From Perca fluviatilis (taxonomy: Eukaryota > Chordata > Actinopteri > Perciformes > Percidae): 64,000 bases of DNA. The notes beneath the pieces are model-generated. The model saw nothing but the letters and a program-made list of their open reading frames with translations, was not told the DNA's origin and did no database searches. Made by a program: the position numbers and the translations under genes. Where the stretch lies: NCBI RefSeq assembly GCF_010015445.1, contig NC_053115.1:16995005-17059004 (forward strand), read 5' to 3'. Of this stretch, positions 1-11,153 are shown piece by piece (within the stretch, counting starts at the first letter, position 1; each line of letters starts with the position of its first letter).

Positions 1-161
1 TACTACATCACCCTCATTGATATACGGAATAATTACTATGCAAATTAATACAAAATCCTTCAAATCATGTTTGATTCTGACCTAAAGATTTATATTGTTA
101 GCAGTATACATGTACTGAATGAAGAGTCATAATAAATCCATTTTTTCAGTAATATATATGT

Positions 162-250
<89 letters not shown>
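162..250. repeat. (TG)n microsatellite in pbrm1 intron
   Basis: Nearly pure TG dinucleotide run. In the pbrm1 transcript it reads (CA)n and begins about ten bases after the GT donor of the exon ending at 261. Confidence 0.97.
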
Positions 251-254
<4 letters not shown>

Positions 255-260
255 TGTCAC

Positions 261-1440
261 CTCATCCTCAGTAGACCCTCCGGGGTTGTCTTGTACATCA
301 TACCCATCTTCATCATCATCATCATATTCGCCTCGCTGAACAAATTCATTCTTTGTTCGCAGGTAAAGGTCCCAAAGTTTACAGGCTGCTCTGTACTCAG
401 GACTGTCAGACTACACACGGACGGACACAAGCAATACATATTATAAATGTAGGTGCATATCATCATTTCATTTTCTGCGCAAACACTTGTACACAATTGT
501 TACCTTATAATATGTTTTTGCATTGTTGAATAAGAGTTGAAAGTCGCTAGTGAGTTGTTCAACATCATCATACTCCTCCATCTTTAATTTCTGCTGGATC
601 TTCATCATGTCAATAGGCTGAGACACCACATGATAATAGTCCGGTTGATTCCTGTAAGAAAAGAGTTTTGTTTTGCTTGTGTTTTTTTTACATTTTTTCT
701 TATCTAATGTTTGTGTTGAATTACTTGACTGATATTAAAGGATGCAATTATATGCACATATCATCCCTTTCCTCACCTTCGTTTAGGGGCTCTGATGAAC
801 AGCTCACACAACATCCTGCCCTGATCATCCTTGTAATCTCTGATTGTGTTGTACAGTTCATGACACACAGCAATCTGCAAGGTAAAGGATGAAACACTGA
901 AAAATATCTGCATCCTTTCCCATGTCAACTTGTTAATCTGTGTGGTAGTATAATTCTGACAGTATGTTAAAGGGGCTGTACTCAAAATACTGAAAATAAA
1001 TACAGCAGCAAACAAATATTTGATACGTAAGGATGTAGTGGAATAATGGAGTCCTGAGCGGAGAAGGAAGTCACACTCCCTCTATGTGTGTTGTAATACA
1101 AGTTTCTATGTTCTTTGTTTTGATAGCCGGTCTGCCAGCATGCACTAACATGCATGGGGCCGTTTAAAAAAAACTTTGACTTTCACATATTTGGGAACGG
1201 TCTGTGAGAGCCGTGTGGAGGCAATCCCAGCCCATTTTTTTTTCTTCAGTATTTCGAGTGCAGCCCCTTTAAAAGAAAAACTGAAATTTGTAAATTTACA
1301 GGATCCACAGTTGGAATGTTTGAGGTCCTTCTCCTCTTTCTCCCAATTGAAGACACTAACGATGAAGTCTGGCTATCGTCAAAATCTCCTCCACTCACAC
1401 TGCTTGAGGGGGATGTCGCCCTTCTCCTTTTCAAGGCCAT
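261..1440 (-). CDS. pbrm1: Polybromo-1 (BAF180), N-terminal exons with bromodomain 1; partial
   Basis: Polybromo-1 is the chromatin-targeting subunit of the PBAF SWI/SNF complex and reads acetylated histone tails in the nucleus. Four coding exons are visible on the minus strand: 1300-1440 (ATG at 1440), 777-874, 504-651 and 261-410, all with GT-AG borders and matching phases. The N-terminus [18 protein letters not shown] and the motif [15 protein letters not shown] match the family's basic leader. Bromodomain 1 follows ([17 protein letters not shown], then [19 protein letters not shown] and [10 protein letters not shown], with the acetyl-lysine-binding Asn), then [16 protein letters not shown] and an acidic Asp-rich linker. 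The start codon follows an acceptor at 1450-1452, so the 5'UTR is spliced. The rest of the protein (five further bromodomains, BAH and HMG domains in the family) lies beyond position 1. A CA/TG microsatellite begins about 10 bases into the intron after the last visible exon. Identity is secure from near-verbatim family matches. Confidence 0.95.
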
Positions 1441-1449
1441 GGCGAACCC

Positions 1450-3563
1450 CTGAGGTAAAGAGCCAGTAAAGTAACAAGTATCACTACATGGAGAAAATCT
1501 TACATTAGGAGCTATGAACATTGCATACTCAGTGTCCAACAGTATCTAAACAGTGTACACTATAGAGACTGAGAGAATAATCTCAATGAGGGACACTGGC
1601 TGGGCTCTGTCAGTTACATTTGCTGACAGCTTTGCCATCTATGCATAGGTGTCACATACACTGGGGACATGTCCCCTGTGCCCACCACTTTTTGAAATGG
1701 TCCCTTTTGTCCCCATCACTTTTTAAAAGCAAATTTGCTGAAAATGTTCTGAAAAATAGAACACAGAAATCACAGGTATGTTTTGAATGTGCAGAAGGTT
1801 TATTTATGCTGCATACATATAATATTCCACAATTATTTTAGCATATAAATTCAACAGAATGCAGGAAATTAAGTGTTTAATGCTAGAAATGTCCTGGGGG
1901 GATGCTGAAATTGAAAATGCACTCTCGTATGGATAACTGTTACTTGTGCAGTCGACATTGTTGTGCATTTTATGCTGTGAGTAGGCCTATTTTTTTATAT
2001 TGTATTGCCTTTTGATCCAGCATAATGCATCTTTTTCCCTACTTGCCGTAATTATCTACTCTGACCTCAAACCAATCTCCCCATTACATACAAAAATTTT
2101 TTTTCATCTGAGCCCTTATGTCCCCACCACATTTGAACCCAAAGGTCCCTTGCATCCATGCCACGTAATACAGAATAGTTCCCTTTAAAAATGGTGTCAT
2201 TTATCTAGCTTCTTCACAAACCATTTTTCCAAATTTCATTTTAAAACATACACAGCCAATTTTATAACTAACTACAGCTGACAAAACTTCTCTCTCCTGC
2301 TCAGTGTGTTTGCTCACTTTAGTTGTTGCCATGTTTGCTAGAAACTGGGGGACATTCGAACAGATGGCCAAAAAATAGTGGTTTACAATAGGTGATGCAG
2401 AGAAGCATCTTTTTTATTATTATTGTGAATCATATGCAGTTGTTGTCTTTGTTAATGCTACAAATACATGTTAGTTCTGCTTTGGCTTCACATAGTCATA
2501 CTGCATGTAACCTAGTCATCCTGATGTTGTTTTCTTTCCTTTTTGATCTTTAACAGACTAAACATCAAACTTAAAAACGGCTTCTTCCCCTTTATGACAC
2601 ACCTCTCTCCTATCAAATGCAACAGACTGCTGCTGTGAATGGGAAGCTATGACTACCAATACTGAAGAACTGAGTAATTGTTAATGACAAATTTTTCACA
2701 GCACACATTTTGTTTGTTGTGGTAGTAATAACACAACCGTTCTGTTCACGTGTTTGACAGTGAACCAGCATGCACAGTACCAGGACCCTGAAACTGAAGC
2801 ACCTAAAATACGGTCAACGCAACTGTCTCAGATTGTTCTGACTATGTTCTACAGCTTCCCTTTTACTTGTTTTTTTTTTAAATGGGGGAAATGGACAACA
2901 TTTGTCAAAATGGTAGAAAACATGAAAATAAAAATGTAGGAATATTTTAGTTAGAGTTAATATTTGTCTTAATTGTAAGTCACAGATATACTATTATGAA
3001 TGCTCACATATGTCATGATAAGTAATTTCCTTTTCATGTCACCCCAAATAATTTCTACTATCAAATGGCAACCGAAATAATGGTAAGGGTGTTTTTCAAC
3101 AGGCCCTTTTGTCTCCTAGTAGGTTTTATGCTCTTTATTGTCAGACGTTGTTAGAAGGTGACAACCACACCAGCTCATTATTATCACCTGAAATGACATT
3201 TCTACTAACGGACACCAATGATGCTGGCATGTCTGGAGGTTTGGCTCAAAATGTTAACCGCTCTCCCTAATGTCATCTAACTGCGTGCAGACTGCAGTCC
3301 GGTGAGCACACATCAGCAGTAAGCTAGCACACAGTGCCGCAGCTGTCCACCTACCTGTCACTCAGTGTGGTCAGGTACTTACCACACAACAGCTAACGTT
3401 AGCTACAGTTAAAGGTTAGCTAGCCTTCAACGTTAACTAGTTAGAGCCGAGACAAAGGCATCACTGTAAAAACGTCTAACGTTACAAAGCTGCCGTTAAG
3501 TGAAACTACGACACCTGATGGAAAATATTTCAGTTTTACCACTTGACATAGTTGTGTGCTTAC
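1450..3563. other. pbrm1 first intron
   Basis: No exon was recognised here. Around 1655-1740 and 2100-2190 are phrases of the type 'ggggacatgtcccc' and 'tgtccccaccac' that look like two fragments of one teleost interspersed repeat. The remainder is AT-rich unique-looking intron. Small open frames here are not supported by splice signals or homology. Confidence 0.5.
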
Positions 3564-3660
3564 CTTCTTGGAGCACGTTACTAGAATCGCAAAATCTTTA
3601 ATAATCAAGAAAGCCAATCACTTATCGATTTTAGACCAGGAGACAGAAGTGTGAAGGTAG
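3564..3660 (-). promoter_or_regulatory. pbrm1: pbrm1 non-coding first exon and promoter region (approximate)
   Basis: On the minus strand a strong donor (CCAAGAAG then GTAAGC) ends a short exon at 3564, in the right place for the spliced 5'UTR that joins the coding exon at 1449. The transcription start is not visible; the right edge is a guess. No clear TATA box was seen. Supported by the donor and by position only. Confidence 0.45.
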
Positions 3661-4214
3661 CAACAATTTAATTGTCACTTCCGTTTGTTCACCTTCAGAA
3701 TAAAAGCGTATTTGATTTATTCCTAGTGCGTTTTACGTAATTTAAATGATTCTTTCCCCCTTTTCTCGCTTTAACCGGCTTTAACGTGGGATGTGTGATA
3801 TGCTGGTCGCATAATGGTGACCACTTTAGTATTTAGAAGCCGTGGCACTTTTACACAATTAAAAAAAAAAAGAAAAATGTGTAAAGTAGTGAGCTCAACA
3901 GAGTTCCTGTTAGTTAAATTCAACTTTACACATCGCCATTAAAAATCTTCGTTTTGACTGAACAAAACCACTTCAGCCCTGTAACCTACATAAAACGACA
4001 CCATCAGTTTAACGTTACGTCAAGGCCTATAGTTATTAACACAGACATGAATCCTGTTTTAAATCAAATTGAGCATATATATATATCCCCAATGGCTCAT
4101 TTTGCCACCTTCACCATCATCAAGAGAACCCCTGTTTCCATGAATGATGTGAAGAGAGAGTTTTTGCATCTTGAAGAATCATTTTAAAATCCATTAGTGT
4201 TGGAGTTAGCCCAG

Positions 4215-4375
4215 TAAACAGGGAACCTTCAGGGAACGTTCCCTGAACATTCTCTGAAGGTTAAAAAAAATAATAATAAAAAGACGTACAGAGAACCTTT
4301 AGAGAACCTTCAGAGAACGACCAGGGAACAATAATAACTTATTTTGTTATCAGCCAGGGAACGTTCTCTGAAGGC
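4215..4375. repeat. Palindromic GGGAACGTTCCC repeat cluster
   Basis: A perfect 20-bp palindrome (TTCAGGGAACGTTCCCTGAA) lies at about 4229-4248. Variants of the same word recur in both orientations (AGAGAACCTTCAGAGAACG, GGGAACGTTCTCTGAAGG) through about 4375. This looks like a small inverted or tandem repeat family, possibly MITE-derived. Confidence 0.6.
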
Positions 4376-5535
4376 TCTCTAATACTAAAGGTTTGTATGT
4401 GTCTGTGCATGCGTGGTTTACAACCACGGCGTTGACTTTATCTCCTGTCAATAATAACTACCTATCATAGCATGGTGAGTTTCACATTACAAGAACTCTG
4501 AGGGAAATGGATGACTTTAGGCCTACCCAATGACACAACTTGTCCTCTTAACATAGTACTATACTATTTCCTGTTATTCAAACTAAATTACCCTGAACAT
4601 GATTTCCTTTTCCTTGGAATACAACTCATTTGGTCAATAGTTTTCATCAATGTGACTTCAGACATTTTCATGATGTCATTACAGTTGATTCTTCTTTTCT
4701 TTTTCTTTTTACAGTTGATTCTTCTCTTGACTGTTTATTGTGATATTGTGACACTATCAGTTTTGTTTTTTTCATTGATACACTTGGTCATATTTTAAAA
4801 ATGTGGTATAACCTGTTCAGGAGTGGCAATCATGAAACCTCTTTAAGGGTGTGCATGAAAGAATGAAAGGAAAATTCATTATTTGTGAACACTTTGTGGA
4901 GGTGATTTATCTCCTTCAATGTGTGGCTCCTATTTGTTTTTTCTTCAATCAAATTATATCCACTGTTTTGCCAAATGTCATTGATAATTTACTGCAGCTT
5001 TCATCCTTATTATCATGCAAACTAGTGTTTCGTCTTCTTTTTCTTCACCTATATATAATTACCATTAGTGTCAAGTGCTGCAGCAAAAAAATGTTTGGTT
5101 TGCAACCATTTTGGCTTGTGACCCCTTAAAACGAAGCAACTTTTTCTTTCGACCCATCGTCACCAACTCCATATGTCTGTGATTTATGAGTAGGTCAACA
5201 AAAGAGTGAACACAAGAGTTGCAGTTTATTGTGATTAAGTAGAACATCTACCAATCATCAGTTACCACATTACCAAGTTTTGGAAAGTGATCTGAAAATG
5301 TAGCGATTAATAGCCTAATCAAATCAAGTCACCAGGTTATAAGTTGGCTCACTAGGCCTATTAGCCTACTTAAAAACTCTTACTACAAGAATGGGCTAAG
5401 TCCACTTATTACTGCGAAATCTGGCAAAAAATATTATCTTATTGTTTTCGTGATGGCTTTACGGCCAAATTGGAAATTGTACTTCGAGAGGTGTTTGAAA
5501 CAAGGTTGATGCTATTTGAAAATTTAAAAAAAGGA

Positions 5536-5735
5536 ATTGCCCTTTTAAATGCCTTATTAAAAGCTGTATTCTTAATTTGGTTTGCAAATTTATTTCTGTT
5601 TTTAAAACTGCATTTTCAAATTGATTTTTAAATGCTATTTTTAAAAGCTCTATTCTTAATACAATTTGTGAATTCAGTTATTACTTCCTGTTTTTAAAAC
5701 TGCATTTTCAAATTGATTTTTAAATGCTCTTTTAC
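5536..5735. repeat. Diverged tandem duplication, unit about 95 bp
   Basis: The phrase CTGTTTTTAAAACTGCATTT followed by TCAAATTGATTTTTAAATGCT occurs twice (from about 5597 and about 5692), with related AAAAGCT(G/C)TATTCTTAAT upstream of each. Two copies of an AT-rich unit in intergenic DNA. Confidence 0.7.
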
Positions 5736-6486
5736 TATTTAGGAATAATTCACGTATTTTTAAATTATGAATTTGTTTCCTTTATTAAAGTTTCATTTGA
5801 AAATTCTTTTATTGTTCCTCTATTTCATAATGGATTTGAAACCCACTTTGTTAATTACTTGGTTTTAATGTAGGCTACAATTAGATATTAAATAAATAAA
5901 TGCTCTATTTCAATTCCCATGTCAATTGAGTTCCTCCATACAACATCTCGCCAAAGCTCTACAGTTGTAAATTAGCTAGCTGGCACATTTACAGTATGTT
6001 GATCAATATAATCCGTTGAAATTCATCATAAATAAATGCATTAATTAAATGCTAAAACCTGAAGAAGGCAGTAAAGCAACATTGTGGATGCCAACTGCCG
6101 TAAAACCTCAAAGAAGAAGAAATAAAAGTCCAGAAGATGTCAGTAATGCGCCATATAAAGGCATCAACTACCATAAACTCAAAAAGAAGAAGAGTCCGAG
6201 CAGGAAGTGTCTGTACTGTCTATGGGTCCCATGCATGTTTTGCTCTTCGGTATTCACTCACTCGTTCATTCATTCTTAGAAAAGTTAGCTACATTTTAGC
6301 TAAAGTAAGCTAACGTATTAGCTATCTTTCACTAATAAGCCAAAGACAAAAACCGTGTTTTCTCTGCAAGCAAACAGCAACAGCTAGCTGGCTAACGCCC
6401 ACATCGCGCTAACGTTGTTTGGAAAATTACTGCTGTAGCCATTGTGAAAGTGAGTTATCTGAATGAAAAGTGCAGTTGATACTAAC

Positions 6487-8969
6487 ATGGTGAAGGAAAA
6501 CCGATGGAACATACCCCCCAATGCTCCAGCGTGCATGGAGAAGCATCTAAGCTCAGCGCAATACAGAGCAGGTACGTAACAAGGCAAGCTAGCTGAAGGT
6601 TACACCGGTAAACACGTGGTGCCGCTACTTGGTTAACGTTAGACTATTTACCTCGGGTTATTTGGTGTATATACAATCCGCCAAATGTTAAATAAAACAA
6701 CATTTTGTTTATAAAAGTTGTGCACATGCTCTGCAGCCTAGCTAGATTATTTGTTGCAGGTGACTAGTTACGTTACTACGCAAACAAATTGCATTTAGCA
6801 GCTTAAATATGAGCTACTCTGTGAAATGGATGCAAACCGAATTGAAAAGTGACTCTTAACAACTCCGTTTAGTTTTCTGTCGAGGCAGCATTAAAATATA
6901 GGGGTTTTGAATGTGTGTTTTTCTTCTCAATTGGCTCTCTTCACAGATGGTACTCTGCTGCTTGGTGCCTCCAGCCTCAGTGGCAGGAGCTGGCAGGGTT
7001 CTGTTTGGATCTACAGTGACCCTAAGCAGGCTCCCAATGAGGAACTCTGCAAAGCCGGTGTGCAGACTGAGACTGGAGTCACAGATGTGAAATGGGTATC
7101 CGAAAAGGGTGTTGTTGTTGCATCAGACTCCGGTAAGAAGCAGATTCATATAGCAGTTATGTATCAAGTACTGTTCTTGAGACTTGGATGTTAAACTGGA
7201 TGTTCTTTGGTTGGTTCCTGTGCAGGTGCCCTGGAGCTCTGGGAACTGGCAGAGGATGAACGCCTACTGGTGAATCGCTTCACCAAACATGAGCACGACC
7301 ACATTGTCACCACAGTGAGCCCAGTTACTGGCGCAAACGGTGCTGTCACTGGCAGCATGGACTGTCGGTTAGACAACATTTTAAATGGATACACATAGTT
7401 GCAGAACAGAAGCATGTTGATTGTTTGTGTTAAAATTTGGCATTATGATTTTGGTAGTCACTTTTTTTCACCCCTTTCTCATCACAATCGCATTTTCCCT
7501 TACTTCACTACAGAGTTAAAGTCTGGGATCTCAGTCAGGAGACTGCTGTCACTACCTACAATGGTAAGGGAACATCTCAAAACTGCTCTCAGTATATCTA
7601 TATAGTAGTAATATGAATGTTTGCTTTAATTTTAATTCAGTAATGAAAAAATGAAAACGCTCATTCGTAAAGATGGTTAAAAACCATAACTAAATATGTC
7701 ATTAACTGTTTTTCTTCCTCCAGTGCACACACAGCCAGTCAGTTGTGTTGCCTGCAGTCCTACAGACGAGTCTCTCTTCATCTCCTGTGGTCAAGTAAGA
7801 AACTGATCAACAATTTGCATGCATCGTTAAAAACTCGTCTAATATACAATAATTGCTAGAACTAGGTTTTGGAGCACATTACTGCACAAATGTGCATTTT
7901 AATGAGGATGAACAGATTTTGATCTAGTGTTGTAACACAAGAAAGCTACAATAAAATGCTGTGTAATCAACACATAGTCCATCTGTAATAAAGAGCAGAT
8001 AAAGAACTGTAAAACTTGTCTTTACTCATACTTGCATGTTATCCTACAGGATGGCCGTGTGCTGATGTGGGACAGGAGAAAGCCAAACAAACCAGCCTCA
8101 AGAATAGGTTAGCAACATGTCCCAGCTTAAACAACCAGGTTCAGACATTTTTACCATGTTGTTGACCGCATTGGAATTAATTTTACGCCAGTGGAAATTA
8201 GTATCACAGGCAGATAATTGTCTAACTAGCTACCATCAGGTTACCAGCTTACATCAAGACCCAATCTTTTTTTTTTTTTTTTTGCATATGTCAATTGCCG
8301 TCTTTTTGTTTGTCTCAGATGTAGAGTCCCCCTGCTGCTCGCCTACCACTGTAGCCTGGCACCCCCACCACAGAAGCACCATTGCTTTTGGTAAGGCCAA
8401 GCAGCAGATTATTGATTGACGGAGACATTACATCAGCAGTCCCTGCATTTCTGATCATGCTTATTGTGCCTAAGGTGATGAGCTGGGCAGAGTGACCGTA
8501 AAGGATTTCCTGGGAACAGAGCCTGCACGGGTTGAGAACGTCCACAGCCGCAGAGTTAACGGGCTCGCCTTCTCTACACATAGGTAAACATAAATTTTAG
8601 CATAGTATCATTGGCTCTTTTATTCCTCCTCTACCAACTTTTAACAAAACATTTTCCCCTCCCAGTGCCTCCTTGCTAGCCTCCATAAGTGATGATTGTT
8701 CCCTAGCGGTTATGAACTCTGAACTGCGAGAAATGTGAGTTATTTTACTTCATACTATAAAACGCATAGTTAACCTCCTGTGCCATTTCAAAAATACTAA
8801 TCATATATTCTTCTTCTGCAGACTTAGAGATCGGCGACACCAGGACTTTGTCAAAGGTGTGTGCTGGCTCCATAATGCCTCCAACACTCTCACAACCGTA
8901 GGCTGGGATCACCTTGTGCTTCACCACACGGTGAATCCGGCTGCCGAAGCTCCCAACTCTTCCTCTTAG
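6487..8969 (+). CDS. wdr77: WD repeat protein 77 / methylosome protein 50 (MEP50)
   Basis: WDR77 is the seven-bladed WD40 partner of PRMT5; it presents substrates such as Sm proteins and histones for symmetric arginine dimethylation. Ten coding exons join in frame: 6487-6571, 6947-7132, 7226-7367, 7514-7563, 7724-7794, 8050-8107, 8319-8390, 8475-8583, 8666-8734 and 8822-8969, giving 329 aa against about 342 in human. Diagnostic stretches are [19 protein letters not shown] near the N-terminus, then [36 protein letters not shown] and [13 protein letters not shown], with WD-type ends (KVWDL, LMWDRR) and a C-terminal [13 protein letters not shown]. The ATG at 6487 gives the family N-terminus. An ATTAAA at 9090-9095 may be the poly(A) signal. 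Nothing looks broken. Confidence 0.96.
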
Positions 8970-10258
8970 ACCCAACAGATGCGCACACCCCTTGAATAGA
9001 ACATGTTTTAAGAAAACTACTTTTCCCCCCTATTTTTGAGGGGTTCCATGTGTATCTAAAACGTTTTTTCTGTCAGTCAGAAAATATGGATTAAAGTGTT
9101 TCATTGTCATTTAGTACTCCAGATATGTGCAGAATAGTTGGACTTTTGCTCTCCCTGTCCTGGCCTTGGTGCATTTCTACTTTACTCTACGATTATGGTC
9201 TCCCTCTATCCACTTCCTTCATACTGTATAGCCTTTCCATGTGTAATTACACTTGAGGCAACCCATTTGTATTGCATAATTTTACATTAAATGTAACGTA
9301 TGTTGAACATTAGGAGCATTTTGACACTTTGTGTTTCCTGGAATATACTATATGCTAACAACCAGTGTCAGAAATAATTATGGGCTACGGGCAAAATTGC
9401 CCATAATAAAGGCGTTTGCCACTATGAAACACAGTCAATGTGAATGGCTCCAAATTTCAAACATCAGGGGCAAAAATTGCCTTGTAAAAACATTTTTTTT
9501 TTCTACCTTGCTAACAGCAAGACTACAGAAAGAAACTGTAGTTTGAAAGTACTGGGTGTAAGAGGAATTATAAATAGTGTTCATGTATACCATTAGACTA
9601 GACCATATACCGGTACTATAGAGGTTTTCAAGGTGGGATGCAGGCCCCTCCTGGGTGGTCTCCAAACAGTTTCGGGGGAGATTCAGTGAATGGAAGTGAA
9701 AAAATATTGCGTTATCAAAAGATGATCACATTGAATAGCCTAACGTGTGTGATTTGGTTAAAGACATAGTTCAGAGACACGGTAGTTTTGGGGTATTTCA
9801 CCGTTTTTCCCAGAGTCAAAAACTAATAAATGCCTTAGGACAGACCTTTTATGTTTTTTGTGCAGTCTGAAGTTATGTCAAACCGCAATATAAGGCGATC
9901 TTGGCTAAATTGTTGAGTGTCTATGGGATCAAATAATCATAATCCCATAGGCATCAAGGAATTGATTGAAACTAAGGAGGGGGCAATGAGATCTGCAACT
10001 CTAACGAATCTTAACATAACTTGACTAGCCTAAGACAGAAAGAGAAAAGGTTATTTAAGATATTGCTGATTAAAATCTTTATGTTGGTGCTTCCCTACTC
10101 TTTCCCCCAATTTATTATATAAACTACAGTGCAACTGTCATGCCAGTTCTTTTTCATATGCACTCCCAAAAGCACAATGTCAGCTGTATTTTTGACTTTT
10201 CTCAACTAAGATGTCTTGATACTAACACAAAATCCGGTGCACAAAAAACTCAATGACA
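8970..10258. other. wdr77 3'UTR and intergenic DNA
   Basis: The first ~130 bases are probably wdr77 3'UTR (ATTAAA at 9090). The rest, up to the convergent poly(A) site of the next gene, is AT-rich with no recognised gene or RNA. Confidence 0.5.
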
Positions 10259-11153
10259 TTTATTTAAACATGCAATTACTGCTTGGATTTATTTTCCAGT
10301 TAGTTGTTGGACAACATTTGGTGCTTAAAGACTTTACAACCAACATTTTAAATATTTTGATTATACAACCTTGTCATTACATAAAACTACATCTTACAAT
10401 ATTAAGTTCTTTTGTAATCTTATATAAACTGATATGTACAGTATGAGTGTAGATACTTGGACACATTTTACTGCAGAAAAAAACTATTATACAGATGAAA
10501 AAAACAATTGATCAATAAATATGAAAAACAATCCTACTGAGAGAAACACACTTGTCTGAATTAACTGTTGGCTTCGTTCCAGTGGACATAATGTACATGT
10601 TTTTATTATTATTATTAATAATAATAATAATTGCATTTTACATTATTATTGTATTTTACAATCAAGAGTACAGATACATCTTACAAAAACTTCATCCAGG
10701 AATTTGTAGTGTAATGTAGATTCATTTTCACTCGGCATATACTTTAAAGCTTTGAGTAACTTAAGCATGAAGCATTTTAGAATGTGCATATTAAAGTATC
10801 ACCCGTGTGGCATTGAGACAGAATAAAAAAGCTTTGATTAAAAAGGCAACATATACTTTTACACTGAATAAACAGCAGCAGCCAAAAGAAACCAAAAAAG
10901 TGGTCCTTGGACTGACACTTAACATACAAAACAGAAAACACTATGTGACAGTGATAGTGTGCTCTCCAAAGATAGATAAATACATTCAGAGTACATTGAG
11001 AACTGAGCAGACCATTGTTATGAGACATTCTTAACATACATAAAGTGTTTTTTCCCCCCCATTGTACAAATTCCATCTGATGCAAAATCACATCATCCAA
11101 TCACATGAAATGTGTGCTAAACAGAAGAACACCTATATCAATATAACATCACA
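10259..11153 (-). other. 3'UTR of the C6orf132-like gene
   Basis: Runs from the stop codon at 11154-11156 (minus strand TAA) to an AATAAA (plus strand TTTATT, 10259-10264). It contains an (ATT/AAT)n palindromic stretch at about 10600-10650. Extent is inferred from the poly(A) signal. Confidence 0.5.

Larger units (their letters stand above)
3661..6486. other. Intergenic region between divergent pbrm1 and wdr77
   Basis: No gene was recognised. It contains a palindrome-rich repeat at about 4215-4375 and a diverged tandem duplication at about 5536-5735. At 6270-6430 there are several AGCTAAC/GTTAGC blocks just upstream of wdr77, probably part of its promoter or 5'UTR. The open frame at 4511-4798 is hydrophobic low-complexity translation of T-rich DNA and is not believed to be a gene. 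Confidence 0.5.

Noticed and set aside
162..446. 94-aa VCVCVC open frame; similar frames at 25438-25641, 30834-31039 and 59946-60239
   Set aside because: Translations of dinucleotide microsatellites with no family features.
4511..5129. Two hydrophobic frames of 95 and 92 aa that look like membrane proteins
   Set aside because: Come from T-rich non-coding DNA (Phe/Leu/Ile bias), with no homology or splice support.
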